Below the pieces are notes generated by a model. It saw only the letters and a list, made by a program, of their open reading frames with translations, was not told the origin of the DNA and searched no databases. Shown here piece after piece: positions 46,080 to 54,821 of a DNA stretch of 64,000 nt (position 1 is the stretch's first letter; the number at the start of each line of letters is the position of its first letter). The translations under genes and the position numbers were made by a program. The stretch comes from Palsa-504 sp963835775 (GTDB lineage: Bacteria > Actinomycetota > Actinomycetes > Streptosporangiales > Streptosporangiaceae). Location of the stretch: NCBI GenBank assembly GCA_963835775.1, contig CAWIHB010000007.1, forward strand, positions 392,836 through 456,835. Reading direction: 5' to 3'.

Positions 46080-46715
46080 GTGAAGGTGAACGACCGGCTC
46101 GTGTGGATTGACTGCGAGATGACAGGGCTCGACATCGAGCGGGACGCCCTCATCGAGATCGCGTGCCTGGTGACCGACGCCGACCTCAACCTGCTGGACG
46201 AGGGCATCGACCTGATCATCAAGCCCCCGGCGGAGGCGCTGGAATCCATGCCGGACGTGGTGCGGGAAATGCACACCACGTCTGGCCTGCTGGCCGAGCT
46301 CCCCGGCGGGATCACGGTGGCCGAGGCGCAGGACCTGGTGCTCGGCTACGTACGCGGGCACGTCCCCGAGGCCAGGAAGGTGCCGCTGTGCGGCAACTCC
46401 ATCGCCACCGACCGCTGGTTCATCGCCCGCGACATGCCGGAGCTTGACGCCTATCTGCACTACCGGATGGTCGATGTGTCCAGCGTCAAGGAGCTGGCCC
46501 GGCGCTGGTACCCGCGGGCCTACTTCGCCTCCCCGGCCAAGCATGGCGGGCACCGGGCCCTGGCCGACATCAGGGAAAGCGTGCAGGAGCTGCGCTACTA
46601 CCGGGCCACCGTGTTCGTGCCGCAGCCGGGTCCGGATTCGGCCAGCGCGCGCGAGATCGCCGCGCGCTTCACCAAGCCCGAGCATGCGGAGGTGCCGAGC
46701 GCGGACGGCTCGTGA
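46080..46715 (+). CDS. orn: Oligoribonuclease
   Basis: 211 residues; GTG at 46080 is used, with GTG at 46086 giving the usual VNDRLVWIDCEM start. DEDDh exonuclease motifs are complete: WIDCEMTGLD (Exo I), GNSIATDRWFIARDMPELD (Exo II) and HRALADIRESVQEL (Exo III, His and Asp). Orn degrades two- to five-nucleotide RNAs and pGpG in the cytoplasm, finishing mRNA decay and c-di-GMP turnover. It directly precedes tRNA-His, a common actinomycete arrangement. Confidence 0.95.
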   Translation: MKVNDRLVWIDCEMTGLDIERDALIEIACLVTDADLNLLDEGIDLIIKPPAEALESMPDVVREMHTTSGLLAELPGGITVAEAQDLVLGYVRGHVPEARKVPLCGNSIATDRWFIARDMPELDAYLHYRMVDVSSVKELARRWYPRAYFASPAKHGGHRALADIRESVQELRYYRATVFVPQPGPDSASAREIAARFTKPEHAEVPSADGS

Positions 46716-46809
46716 CGCGCGACGGCCGCAGGAGCCGCTATACTTTTGCTGGCCGCGCGATGTCCCTCCGGGCAGCGCGCGTTCTGCTGTCGCGTAAGCC
46801 GCGACGATG

Positions 46810-46886
46810 GTGGGCGTAGCTCAGTTGGTTAGAGCACCAGGTTGTGGTCCTGGGTGTCGGGGGTTCGAGTCCCCTCGCTCACCCCA
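46810..46886 (+). tRNA. tRNA-His (anticodon GTG)
   Basis: The cloverleaf is complete: acceptor gtgggcg/cgctcac, D-arm gctcagttggttagagc, anticodon arm ccagg-ttgtggt-cctgg with GTG, and T-arm ggggg-ttcgagt-cccct. CCA is encoded. The extra G-1 characteristic of tRNA-His is at 46809, opposite the discriminator C. A -10-like tatact lies at 46739. The mobile array begins immediately at its 3' end. Confidence 0.95.
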
Positions 46887-47120
46887 TGGGTTACCGACAG
46901 AACTGCCGGTGTCATACCGACAGAACTGTGGCGGTGGCCTGTCTTTGAGTTTGGTGCGGGGTCTGACATTTGCGTTGATCGCCGTGTGGCCCGGTTTAAG
47001 GGCTGTTTAAGGGCTGTTGAACGGCGCGGATGAGCGGTTTGCAGCGCTCAGGGCGGGTCTGGGGCGTGCTTGCCTGGCCTGGGCAGAGCCTGCTGGTGGT
47101 GATGCTGGGGCTGTGCGCTG

Positions 47121-48764
47121 TTAGCCGTCTGGGCGGTAGTCGCGGAGGCTTGTGCGGCGGCGCCGTGCCCGCTGGGTGATGCGGGCCTTGCCGGGGGCGG
47201 TGAGGGCCCGCCAGGCGCGGATCTTGCGGATGTTCGCGGCCATCAGCAGCAGCGCGGTGAAGACGGACTGGGCGGCGATGCCGCGGACGCGGCGGCGGGC
47301 GGGCTGGGCGAGGGCTTCGTGGGCGGGGTCTTTGGCGTAGCCGTTGAGGCCTTCGATGGTGTTGCGCAAGGTGGCGTACGTCTTGTGCCAGGCTGGTGAG
47401 CCGTAGGGCAGGTCCTGGCGGTAACGGGCACCGGTGTCAGGGGCAATGGTGATCGCGGTCTGGCGGCAGATCCGCGGCGGTTCGGGCGGTGGCTGGAGTA
47501 CCTTGGCGCGCCCGTCGCGGGGGGACAGCGAGGCCTGGCGCAGCGGGCAGATCAGTCCTGGGTGCTTGCCGGCGGCGGGGCAGGACAGCCGCTGGTATCC
47601 GTCGGCGTCGGGGCCGTCTTTGTGCTTGAGCTGGTAGCACGCACGGGCGGTGATCTGCTGGTCGTAGAGGTCGCGGGTGATGGCGTGGTCGCGCAGGCCG
47701 GTGGTGGCTGTGATGAGCGGCCCGGGCAGGACGGGGCAGTACCAGGTTCCCTCCACGAGAATGGCCCCGCCGGTGTTTGCCTGGATGCCGAGCTGGTCGT
47801 CGCGGTAGTCCATGACCGGGTGGTAGCCGAGCGCGCGGGCGGGAAGGTGGAAGCGGCCGGGGAGCGCCTGGGTATAGGCGCGGTCATAGCCGAGCCAGCC
47901 GGGCTTGTGCCCGCGGGCGGCGGCAGAGGCCAGGACCCGGGCGCCGGTGCCGCCGGGGTCCTCGCCGGGCCGGGTCATGGCCAGGCCGATCGCGAGGTTC
48001 GGTGTTGCGGGCGGGGCGGCGGGGGGCCGTGCGGTGGTGGCGATGGTGGCTTCCAGCGCCCAGCAGATCTTCCGCAGCGGCTTGCCCTTGTCGTCTTCGC
48101 GGTCGCGGTGGTCGCCCTCGCGGACGTACCAGCCGCCGTCGGGGTCGCTGGCGCACAGCCCGGTCCGTTTGGACGGGCCGCGGGAGAACAGCGGGACCGG
48201 GGTGGCATCCAGCCCGGTGCAGCCGTCGCAGGCCGCGCGCTCTTCCCCGGTCAGGACGCTGATGCTGGCGTCGATGAGGGAGCTGGTGAACGCTTCCAGC
48301 CGGCCGCGGGCATCCTGGGCCTGGGCGGGGGTCATCTCCCTGGTACGGGCCTTGAGGTCCTGCTCGGCCAGCCGCCGGTTCTTCGGCAGCGGCGAGGGGT
48401 CCATGACCGAGCAGATCGCGCCGAAGCAGTAGCGGACCCTTCGGTAAGCGGCCAGGAACGCCCGCTCGCCGCTGGCGGTGCCAGGGACGCCGAGCAGCCT
48501 GCGGGAGGTCTGCGATAGCTGGCAGAACAGCAGCCGGGTGACCTCGGTGAGGAACAGCGGCCGGTCATCCAGCGCCAGGCACGCAAGCGCGGCGAGCACC
48601 GCGCGTACCGGCAGCGGCCGGGGCCGCCCGGTGGCATGGGCGAGCGCGGCCTCGATAACGGGGGCCTTGCCGGAGCGGTCGATGAGCTCGGCGGCGAAAG
48701 CGGCCGTGTCGTCGCTGACGCCGCCGCCGGCGGGCGGCAGGGCCAGGCCGCCGCTGCTCATCAC
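47121..48764 (-). CDS. DDE-type transposase of the mobile unit (copy 1)
   Basis: 547 residues. An RNase H-like triad can be proposed: D in GLDATPVPLFSRG, D in GYDRAYTQALPGRFHLPAR, and E in NTIEGLNGYAKDPAHEAL near the C-terminus. Several cysteines (CDGCTG, CPAAGKHPGLICPL) suggest a zinc site. The layout resembles large actinomycete IS transposases but I cannot place it in a named IS family. The GTG at 48764 overlaps the stop of the recombinase-like gene, so the two proteins are translationally coupled. Confidence 0.75.
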   Translation of the reverse strand: MMSSGGLALPPAGGGVSDDTAAFAAELIDRSGKAPVIEAALAHATGRPRPLPVRAVLAALACLALDDRPLFLTEVTRLLFCQLSQTSRRLLGVPGTASGERAFLAAYRRVRYCFGAICSVMDPSPLPKNRRLAEQDLKARTREMTPAQAQDARGRLEAFTSSLIDASISVLTGEERAACDGCTGLDATPVPLFSRGPSKRTGLCASDPDGGWYVREGDHRDREDDKGKPLRKICWALEATIATTARPPAAPPATPNLAIGLAMTRPGEDPGGTGARVLASAAARGHKPGWLGYDRAYTQALPGRFHLPARALGYHPVMDYRDDQLGIQANTGGAILVEGTWYCPVLPGPLITATTGLRDHAITRDLYDQQITARACYQLKHKDGPDADGYQRLSCPAAGKHPGLICPLRQASLSPRDGRAKVLQPPPEPPRICRQTAITIAPDTGARYRQDLPYGSPAWHKTYATLRNTIEGLNGYAKDPAHEALAQPARRRVRGIAAQSVFTALLLMAANIRKIRAWRALTAPGKARITQRARRRRTSLRDYRPDG

Positions 48765-49633
48765 CGCGCCTCCGCGCGGCAGCGGGCGCGCAGGACGCCC
48801 TTAGAGGAGCTGATGCCCGCCACGTGGCGGGCGTAACGGGCCAGCGACCCGGCCTCGGCGATCCCGGTGACCGCCAGCAGCACCCCGACCGGAGTGCCCG
48901 CGGCCAGGTGGTAGCAGATGAACGTGGACCGGGCCCGGCGCAGCGACAGCCCCGGCGCCGCCGGGTCCGCCGTCAGGCCCCGAGCGAAATTGGTGACGAA
49001 GTTCTTATAGGAGCGGTCAGCCGGGCCCGGGCGGAACACGTGCCCGCTGCCCGCGCGGCGGGCCAGCTCCCAGGCGCGGCCGGCGTAATCCGCGGTGACC
49101 GGCACTGCCCGCGCGGCCGGCCCGCTGACCTGGACTATCACCTGGCCGCCATGCCGGGAGATGTCATCGCCGCGCAGCGCCACCAGCTCGCCGGGCCGCA
49201 GCCCCGCCCCGATGCCGAACACCACCAGCGCCAGCGCCGAGGCACGTGCGGCCGGATCGCGCTGGGCGGCGGCGAGGGCAGCCAGCTCTGCCCGCTCGGC
49301 CGGCGAGTACGGCGGCGGCGCTTTCGCGCCCGGGAACGGTGTCGCCCGCTGCCCCGGCGGGCCGCAGGCCGACTCGGCGAGCCGGTACAGCGCCGACCGG
49401 TAGGTACCCCGCGTGCAGGACGCCCGGCCGTGCAGGCCGGTCACGCAGAACGCCTCGATCACGTCATAATCCAGGAGGAACTCCCGGCCGGCCGGGACAC
49501 CGCGGGCCTCAGCGAACCGGCCCAGCCCCCGCACCGCCGTGACAGTCACCGCCCGGGACCGCCCGCTGCCCGCGATCCCGCCGCCCTGCGCGCCGTGCCG
49601 GCCAGTCCTGGCCATGGCTTGAAATATAGCCAT
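48761..49633 (-). CDS. Tyrosine-recombinase-like protein of the mobile unit (copy 1)
   Basis: 290 residues. The catalytic-domain pattern is recognisable: first arginine in IGAGLRPGELVALRGDDI, second in SLRRARSTFICYHLAAG, and a terminal tyrosine in SLARYARHVAGI. The usual histidines (HxxR and GH) are replaced, so R-R-Y remains but the tetrad is incomplete. The start lies inside a 12-bp-arm palindrome and two ATGs (49633 and 49615) are possible. It is the upstream partner of the DDE transposase. Confidence 0.65.
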   Translation of the reverse strand: MAIFQAMARTGRHGAQGGGIAGSGRSRAVTVTAVRGLGRFAEARGVPAGREFLLDYDVIEAFCVTGLHGRASCTRGTYRSALYRLAESACGPPGQRATPFPGAKAPPPYSPAERAELAALAAAQRDPAARASALALVVFGIGAGLRPGELVALRGDDISRHGGQVIVQVSGPAARAVPVTADYAGRAWELARRAGSGHVFRPGPADRSYKNFVTNFARGLTADPAAPGLSLRRARSTFICYHLAAGTPVGVLLAVTGIAEAGSLARYARHVAGISSSKGVLRARCRAEAR

Positions 49634-49643
49634 TTCAAGCCAT
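49614..49643. promoter_or_regulatory. Perfect dyad over the recombinase start (copy 1; copy 2 at 54277-54306)
   Basis: atggcttgaaat and atttcaagccat form 12-bp perfect arms around a six-base loop. The dyad covers both candidate start codons of the recombinase-like gene and faces the DUF6788 promoter. It is suited to an autoregulatory operator or a translation-blocking hairpin. Unit 3 lacks it. Confidence 0.65.
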
Positions 49644-49690
49644 GAACCGGGGGATGCCGCCGGCGCGGCGGATAAGAGATCCTAAAGACC

Positions 49691-50053
49691 ATGGACGACC
49701 CGGCCCGCCGCCACCAGCAGATCCAGGCCGAACTCGCCCGGATCGGCATCACCCTGCCCGGCTCGCTCACCAGCCGCACCACCCGCTGCCAGCGGCCCGG
49801 CTGCCACTGCCACGCCAGCCCGCCGGTCCTGCACGGCCCCTACCCCACCTGGATCCGCAAGGCCGGCGCCCGCTCCATCACCAGGACCCTCACCCCCCAA
49901 GAAGCCGAACGGCTCCGCCCCTACTTCGCCGCCCACCGCCGCCTGCGCCAGCTCATCACCGAACTCGAAGCCCTCTCCATCGAACTCGCCGGACAACCCG
50001 CAACACCCGAAACGCCGGGAGATCAGCCCGATCAAGCCGAGACCAGTCCCTGA
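49691..50053 (+). CDS. DUF6788-like small protein of the mobile unit (copy 1)
   Basis: 120 residues. The N-terminal half has GITLPGSLTSRTTRCQRPGC followed by HCHASPPVLHGPYPTWIRKA, a CxxxxCxC-type cluster plus HGPY that is typical of DUF6788 proteins. The C-terminal half is a helical pair (RLRPYFAAHRRLRQLITELE). Such proteins are frequently found beside transposases; a DNA- or zinc-binding helper role is plausible but unproven. It is divergent from the recombinase-transposase pair. Confidence 0.7.
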   Translation: MDDPARRHQQIQAELARIGITLPGSLTSRTTRCQRPGCHCHASPPVLHGPYPTWIRKAGARSITRTLTPQEAERLRPYFAAHRRLRQLITELEALSIELAGQPATPETPGDQPDQAETSP

Positions 50054-50159
50054 CCGGCGAACCAGACCGAAACGGGCAAAACACCGGGAGATCAGCCCGC
50101 TTAACCCGGGAACCGTGCCCCGCCAGCGACCCGAAACCCATGGTCAGCGAGTTTCTGTC

Positions 50160-51529
50160 GGGTCTGTCAAGTTAACGGTGTAACTTCTTCCTCTGTTGTT
50201 ACTTGCGTCCCGCGCTCAGGCGGCCGTCAAAGGTGATGTCGAAGGCGTTCAGGGCGGCCTTCCACCGGTTGGTCCAGCGCTGGCGGCCGCGGCCGGTGGG
50301 GTCCAGGCTCATGATCGCCAGGTACAGGCACTTCAGGGCGGCCTGCTCGGTCGGGAAGTGGCCGCGGGCGTTCACCGCGCGGCGCAGTCTGGCATTAATC
50401 GACTCGATCGCGTTCGTCGTGCAGATCACGGTCCTTATTTCCCGGTCGAAACGCAGGAACGGCACGAATTCCGCCCACGCGTTCTCCCACAGCCGTATAA
50501 TAGCGGGATAGCGCTTCTCCCATTTCCCGCTGAATTCGGCGAACCGGTCCAGCGCCTCAGATTCGGACGCGGCGGTGTACACCGGCTTGAGGTCTTTCGC
50601 GATCTGCGCCCAGTCCCTCTTCGAGGCGTACTTGAATGAATTCCGCAGGAGATGGACAATACATGTTTGCACGATGGTCTTCTCCCACACGGCATTGACT
50701 GAGTCCGGCAGCCCTTTCAGCCCGTCGCAGACCACCATCAGCACGTCCCTGGTGCCGCGGTTCTTGATCTCCGAGCAGACCCGCAGCCAGTACTTGGCTC
50801 CCTCGCCGTCGCCGTGCTCCCCGGCCCACAGGCCCAGCACGTCGCGCTCGCCGTCCACCGTGACGCCCAGGGCGAGGTAGATGGGCCGGTTGGCGACCTG
50901 GCCCTCGCGGATCTTCACGTTAATCGCGTCGATGAAGATCACCGCGTAAACGGAATCCAATGGCCGGCTCTGCCAGTCCGCCAGGCCGTCCATCACCCGG
51001 TCGGTAATCGCCGTGATCGTCTGCTTGGAGACCTCGGCGCCGTAGACCTCGGCCAGGTGCGCGCTGATCTCGCCGTGGGTCAGCCCTTTCGCGGACAGGG
51101 AAATGACCATATCATCGACTCCGGACAGCCGCCGCTGCCGTTTGGCGACGATTTTCGGCTCGAAGCTGGAATCCCGGTCCCGCGGCACGGAAATCTCCAC
51201 CGGCCCGGTATCGGTAATCACCGTCTTGGCCCGGTGGCCATTGCGGGAATTACCGCCGTCACGGCCCTCCGGGTCGTGCTTGCCGTAGCCGAGGTGGCCA
51301 TCCAGCTCGCCTTCCAGGGCACCCTCGATGACCATCTTGGTCAGCGTGCCCAGCAGGCCGCCCTCGCCGGTCAGCTTCAGCCCGCCGGTGCGGGCCCGCT
51401 CGGTCAGCCCCCGCAGCAGCTGCTCATCCGCGGCCGACAGCACTGCCCCAGCCTGCCCCGCGTTCTCTGTCACGTCAGTCATTTGGTGTCTCCTCCGTCT
51501 CGGGGGTTACACCGTTAAATTTACATCCC
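50160..51529. mobile_element. IS256-family insertion sequence, copy A (transposase on minus)
   Basis: 1370 bp. The ends are gggtctgtcaagttaacggt... at 50160 and, inverted, gggatgtaaatttaacggt... at 51529; both continue gtgtaac. The 8 bp to the right are gttctgtc and to the left tttctgtc, one mismatch from a target duplication. It sits inside the right end of mobile unit 1. Confidence 0.88.
50199..51482 (-). CDS. IS256-family (Mutator-type) transposase, copy A
   Basis: 427 residues. DDE triad: D in VIFIDAINVKIREG, D in LMVVCDGLKGLPDS, E in CTTNAIESINARLRRAV. The family signature HLLRNSFKYASKRD and the N-terminal GHLGYGKHDPEGRDGGNSRN zone are present. The protein appears intact and identical to copy B. 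Confidence 0.95.
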   Translation of the reverse strand: MTDVTENAGQAGAVLSAADEQLLRGLTERARTGGLKLTGEGGLLGTLTKMVIEGALEGELDGHLGYGKHDPEGRDGGNSRNGHRAKTVITDTGPVEISVPRDRDSSFEPKIVAKRQRRLSGVDDMVISLSAKGLTHGEISAHLAEVYGAEVSKQTITAITDRVMDGLADWQSRPLDSVYAVIFIDAINVKIREGQVANRPIYLALGVTVDGERDVLGLWAGEHGDGEGAKYWLRVCSEIKNRGTRDVLMVVCDGLKGLPDSVNAVWEKTIVQTCIVHLLRNSFKYASKRDWAQIAKDLKPVYTAASESEALDRFAEFSGKWEKRYPAIIRLWENAWAEFVPFLRFDREIRTVICTTNAIESINARLRRAVNARGHFPTEQAALKCLYLAIMSLDPTGRGRQRWTNRWKAALNAFDITFDGRLSAGRK

Positions 51530-51783
51530 GTTCTGTCGTTAGCCCCCCATGGGTTACCGACAGAACTGCCGGTGTCATACCGACAGAACTGTGGCGGTGG
51601 CCTGTCTTTGAGTTTGGTGCGGGGTCTGACATTTGCGTTGATCGCCGTGTGGCCCGGTTTAAGGGCTGTTTAAGGGCTGTTGAACGGCGCGGATGAGCGG
51701 TTTGCAGCGCTCAGGGCGGGTCTGGGGCGTGCTTGCCTGGCCTGGGCAGAGCCTGCTGGTGGTGATGCTGGGGCTGTGCGCTG

Positions 51784-53427
51784 TTAGCCGTCTGGGCGGT
51801 AGTCGCGGAGGCTTGTGCGGCGGCGCCGTGCCCGCTGGGTGATGCGGGCCTTGCCGGGGGCGGTGAGGGCCCGCCAGGCGCGGATCTTGCGGATGTTCGC
51901 GGCCATCAGCAGCAGCGCGGTGAAGACGGACTGGGCGGCGATGCCGCGGACGCGGCGGCGGGCGGGCTGGGCGAGGGCTTCGTGGGCGGGGTCTTTGGCG
52001 TAGCCGTTGAGGCCTTCGATGGTGTTGCGCAAGGTGGCGTACGTCTTGTGCCAGGCTGGTGAGCCGTAGGGCAGGTCCTGGCGGTAACGGGCACCGGTGT
52101 CAGGGGCAATGGTGATCGCGGTCTGGCGGCAGATCCGCGGCGGTTCGGGCGGTGGCTGGAGTACCTTGGCGCGCCCGTCGCGGGGGGACAGCGAGGCCTG
52201 GCGCAGCGGGCAGATCAGTCCTGGGTGCTTGCCGGCGGCGGGGCAGGACAGCCGCTGGTATCCGTCGGCGTCGGGGCCGTCTTTGTGCTTGAGCTGGTAG
52301 CACGCACGGGCGGTGATCTGCTGGTCGTAGAGGTCGCGGGTGATGGCGTGGTCGCGCAGGCCGGTGGTGGCTGTGATGAGCGGCCCGGGCAGGACGGGGC
52401 AGTACCAGGTTCCCTCCACGAGAATGGCCCCGCCGGTGTTTGCCTGGATGCCGAGCTGGTCGTCGCGGTAGTCCATGACCGGGTGGTAGCCGAGCGCGCG
52501 GGCGGGAAGGTGGAAGCGGCCGGGGAGCGCCTGGGTATAGGCGCGGTCATAGCCGAGCCAGCCGGGCTTGTGCCCGCGGGCGGCGGCAGAGGCCAGGACC
52601 CGGGCGCCGGTGCCGCCGGGGTCCTCGCCGGGCCGGGTCATGGCCAGGCCGATCGCGAGGTTCGGTGTTGCGGGCGGGGCGGCGGGGGGCCGTGCGGTGG
52701 TGGCGATGGTGGCTTCCAGCGCCCAGCAGATCTTCCGCAGCGGCTTGCCCTTGTCGTCTTCGCGGTCGCGGTGGTCGCCCTCGCGGACGTACCAGCCGCC
52801 GTCGGGGTCGCTGGCGCACAGCCCGGTCCGTTTGGACGGGCCGCGGGAGAACAGCGGGACCGGGGTGGCATCCAGCCCGGTGCAGCCGTCGCAGGCCGCG
52901 CGCTCTTCCCCGGTCAGGACGCTGATGCTGGCGTCGATGAGGGAGCTGGTGAACGCTTCCAGCCGGCCGCGGGCATCCTGGGCCTGGGCGGGGGTCATCT
53001 CCCTGGTACGGGCCTTGAGGTCCTGCTCGGCCAGCCGCCGGTTCTTCGGCAGCGGCGAGGGGTCCATGACCGAGCAGATCGCGCCGAAGCAGTAGCGGAC
53101 CCTTCGGTAAGCGGCCAGGAACGCCCGCTCGCCGCTGGCGGTGCCAGGGACGCCGAGCAGCCTGCGGGAGGTCTGCGATAGCTGGCAGAACAGCAGCCGG
53201 GTGACCTCGGTGAGGAACAGCGGCCGGTCATCCAGCGCCAGGCACGCAAGCGCGGCGAGCACCGCGCGTACCGGCAGCGGCCGGGGCCGCCCGGTGGCAT
53301 GGGCGAGCGCGGCCTCGATAACGGGGGCCTTGCCGGAGCGGTCGATGAGCTCGGCGGCGAAAGCGGCCGTGTCGTCGCTGACGCCGCCGCCGGCGGGCGG
53401 CAGGGCCAGGCCGCCGCTGCTCATCAC
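51784..53427 (-). CDS. DDE-type transposase of the mobile unit (copy 2)
   Basis: 547 residues, the same translation as the copy at 47121-48764, with intact candidate triad residues (GLDATP, GYDRAY, NTIEGL). It is coupled by a GTGA overlap to the recombinase-like gene. Absence of change between copies 1 and 2 implies recent duplication. Confidence 0.75.
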   Translation of the reverse strand: MMSSGGLALPPAGGGVSDDTAAFAAELIDRSGKAPVIEAALAHATGRPRPLPVRAVLAALACLALDDRPLFLTEVTRLLFCQLSQTSRRLLGVPGTASGERAFLAAYRRVRYCFGAICSVMDPSPLPKNRRLAEQDLKARTREMTPAQAQDARGRLEAFTSSLIDASISVLTGEERAACDGCTGLDATPVPLFSRGPSKRTGLCASDPDGGWYVREGDHRDREDDKGKPLRKICWALEATIATTARPPAAPPATPNLAIGLAMTRPGEDPGGTGARVLASAAARGHKPGWLGYDRAYTQALPGRFHLPARALGYHPVMDYRDDQLGIQANTGGAILVEGTWYCPVLPGPLITATTGLRDHAITRDLYDQQITARACYQLKHKDGPDADGYQRLSCPAAGKHPGLICPLRQASLSPRDGRAKVLQPPPEPPRICRQTAITIAPDTGARYRQDLPYGSPAWHKTYATLRNTIEGLNGYAKDPAHEALAQPARRRVRGIAAQSVFTALLLMAANIRKIRAWRALTAPGKARITQRARRRRTSLRDYRPDG

Positions 53428-54296
53428 CGCGCCTCCGCGCGGCAGCGGGCGCGCAGGACGCCCTTAGAGGAGCTGATGCCCGCCACGTGGCGGGCGTAAC
53501 GGGCCAGCGACCCGGCCTCGGCGATCCCGGTGACCGCCAGCAGCACCCCGACCGGAGTGCCCGCGGCCAGGTGGTAGCAGATGAACGTGGACCGGGCCCG
53601 GCGCAGCGACAGCCCCGGCGCCGCCGGGTCCGCCGTCAGGCCCCGAGCGAAATTGGTGACGAAGTTCTTATAGGAGCGGTCAGCCGGGCCCGGGCGGAAC
53701 ACGTGCCCGCTGCCCGCGCGGCGGGCCAGCTCCCAGGCGCGGCCGGCGTAATCCGCGGTGACCGGCACTGCCCGCGCGGCCGGCCCGCTGACCTGGACTA
53801 TCACCTGGCCGCCATGCCGGGAGATGTCATCGCCGCGCAGCGCCACCAGCTCGCCGGGCCGCAGCCCCGCCCCGATGCCGAACACCACCAGCGCCAGCGC
53901 CGAGGCACGTGCGGCCGGATCGCGCTGGGCGGCGGCGAGGGCAGCCAGCTCTGCCCGCTCGGCCGGCGAGTACGGCGGCGGCGCTTTCGCGCCCGGGAAC
54001 GGTGTCGCCCGCTGCCCCGGCGGGCCGCAGGCCGACTCGGCGAGCCGGTACAGCGCCGACCGGTAGGTACCCCGCGTGCAGGACGCCCGGCCGTGCAGGC
54101 CGGTCACGCAGAACGCCTCGATCACGTCATAATCCAGGAGGAACTCCCGGCCGGCCGGGACACCGCGGGCCTCAGCGAACCGGCCCAGCCCCCGCACCGC
54201 CGTGACAGTCACCGCCCGGGACCGCCCGCTGCCCGCGATCCCGCCGCCCTGCGCGCCGTGCCGGCCAGTCCTGGCCATGGCTTGAAATATAGCCAT
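53424..54296 (-). CDS. Tyrosine-recombinase-like protein of the mobile unit (copy 2)
   Basis: 290 residues with the same translation as copy 1, retaining the R-R-Y residues (GLRPGEL, RARSTF, LARYARHV). Its start lies within the same 12-bp-arm dyad (54277-54306). Confidence 0.65.
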   Translation of the reverse strand: MAIFQAMARTGRHGAQGGGIAGSGRSRAVTVTAVRGLGRFAEARGVPAGREFLLDYDVIEAFCVTGLHGRASCTRGTYRSALYRLAESACGPPGQRATPFPGAKAPPPYSPAERAELAALAAAQRDPAARASALALVVFGIGAGLRPGELVALRGDDISRHGGQVIVQVSGPAARAVPVTADYAGRAWELARRAGSGHVFRPGPADRSYKNFVTNFARGLTADPAAPGLSLRRARSTFICYHLAAGTPVGVLLAVTGIAEAGSLARYARHVAGISSSKGVLRARCRAEAR

Positions 54297-54353
54297 TTCA
54301 AGCCATGAACCGGGGGATGCCGCCGGCGCGGCGGATAAGAGATCCTAAAGACC

Positions 54354-54716
54354 ATGGACGACCCGGCCCGCCGCCACCAGCAGATCCAGGCCGAACTCGC
54401 CCGGATCGGCATCACCCTGCCCGGCTCGCTCACCAGCCGCACCACCCGCTGCCAGCGGCCCGGCTGCCACTGCCACGCCAGCCCGCCGGTCCTGCACGGC
54501 CCCTACCCCACCTGGATCCGCAAGGCCGGCGCCCGCTCCATCACCAGGACCCTCACCCCCCAAGAAGCCGAACGGCTCCGCCCCTACTTCGCCGCCCACC
54601 GCCGCCTGCGCCAGCTCATCACCGAACTCGAAGCCCTCTCCATCGAACTCGCCGGACAACCCGCAACACCCGAAACGCCGGGAGATCAGCCCGATCAAGC
54701 CGAGACCAGTCCCTGA
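54354..54716 (+). CDS. DUF6788-like small protein of the mobile unit (copy 2)
   Basis: 120 residues, the same as copy 1, with the cysteine/histidine cluster and HGPY motif. Between its stop and IS copy B there are about 100 bp of right-end sequence containing a repeated ccgggagatcagcccg element, present in all three units. Confidence 0.7.
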   Translation: MDDPARRHQQIQAELARIGITLPGSLTSRTTRCQRPGCHCHASPPVLHGPYPTWIRKAGARSITRTLTPQEAERLRPYFAAHRRLRQLITELEALSIELAGQPATPETPGDQPDQAETSP

Positions 54717-54821
54717 CCGGCGAACCAGACCGAAACGGGCAAAACACCGGGAGATCAGCCCGCTTAACCCGGGAACCGTGCCCCGCCAGCGACCCGAAAC
54801 CCATGGTCAGCGAGTTCTGTC

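Larger units (their letters stand above)
46886..50159. mobile_element. Three-gene mobile unit, copy 1 (adjacent to tRNA-His)
   Basis: The left end begins catgggttaccgacagaact and carries the 11-mer ccgacagaact twice (46894-46904 and 46917-46927, 23 bp apart). The right end has the inverse, agttctgtcgg type sequence (here with one extra t). The unit contains a DDE transposase, a coupled tyrosine-recombinase-like gene and a divergent DUF6788 gene. Its offset from copy 2 is a constant 4663 bp with no difference seen in the genes. Its last bases (the gttagcccccc linker) are displaced by the IS256 element and reappear at 51538-51548. 46887-47120 is non-coding left end. Confidence 0.8.
51549..54821. 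mobile_element. Three-gene mobile unit, copy 2
   Basis: A full unit with the same left end (double ccgacagaact) and right end cagcgagttctgtc. It follows the gttagcccccc linker directly after IS copy A. All three genes give the same translations as copy 1. The right end is split by IS copy B, and the remainder of the linker is at 56201-56210. 51549-51783 is non-coding left end. Confidence 0.85.

Noticed and set aside
46878..46892. Long attB/attL duplication of the tRNA-His 3' end
   Set aside because: Only about nine bases (ccccatggg) are shared between the tRNA end and the unit junctions, too short to claim a classical tRNA attachment site.
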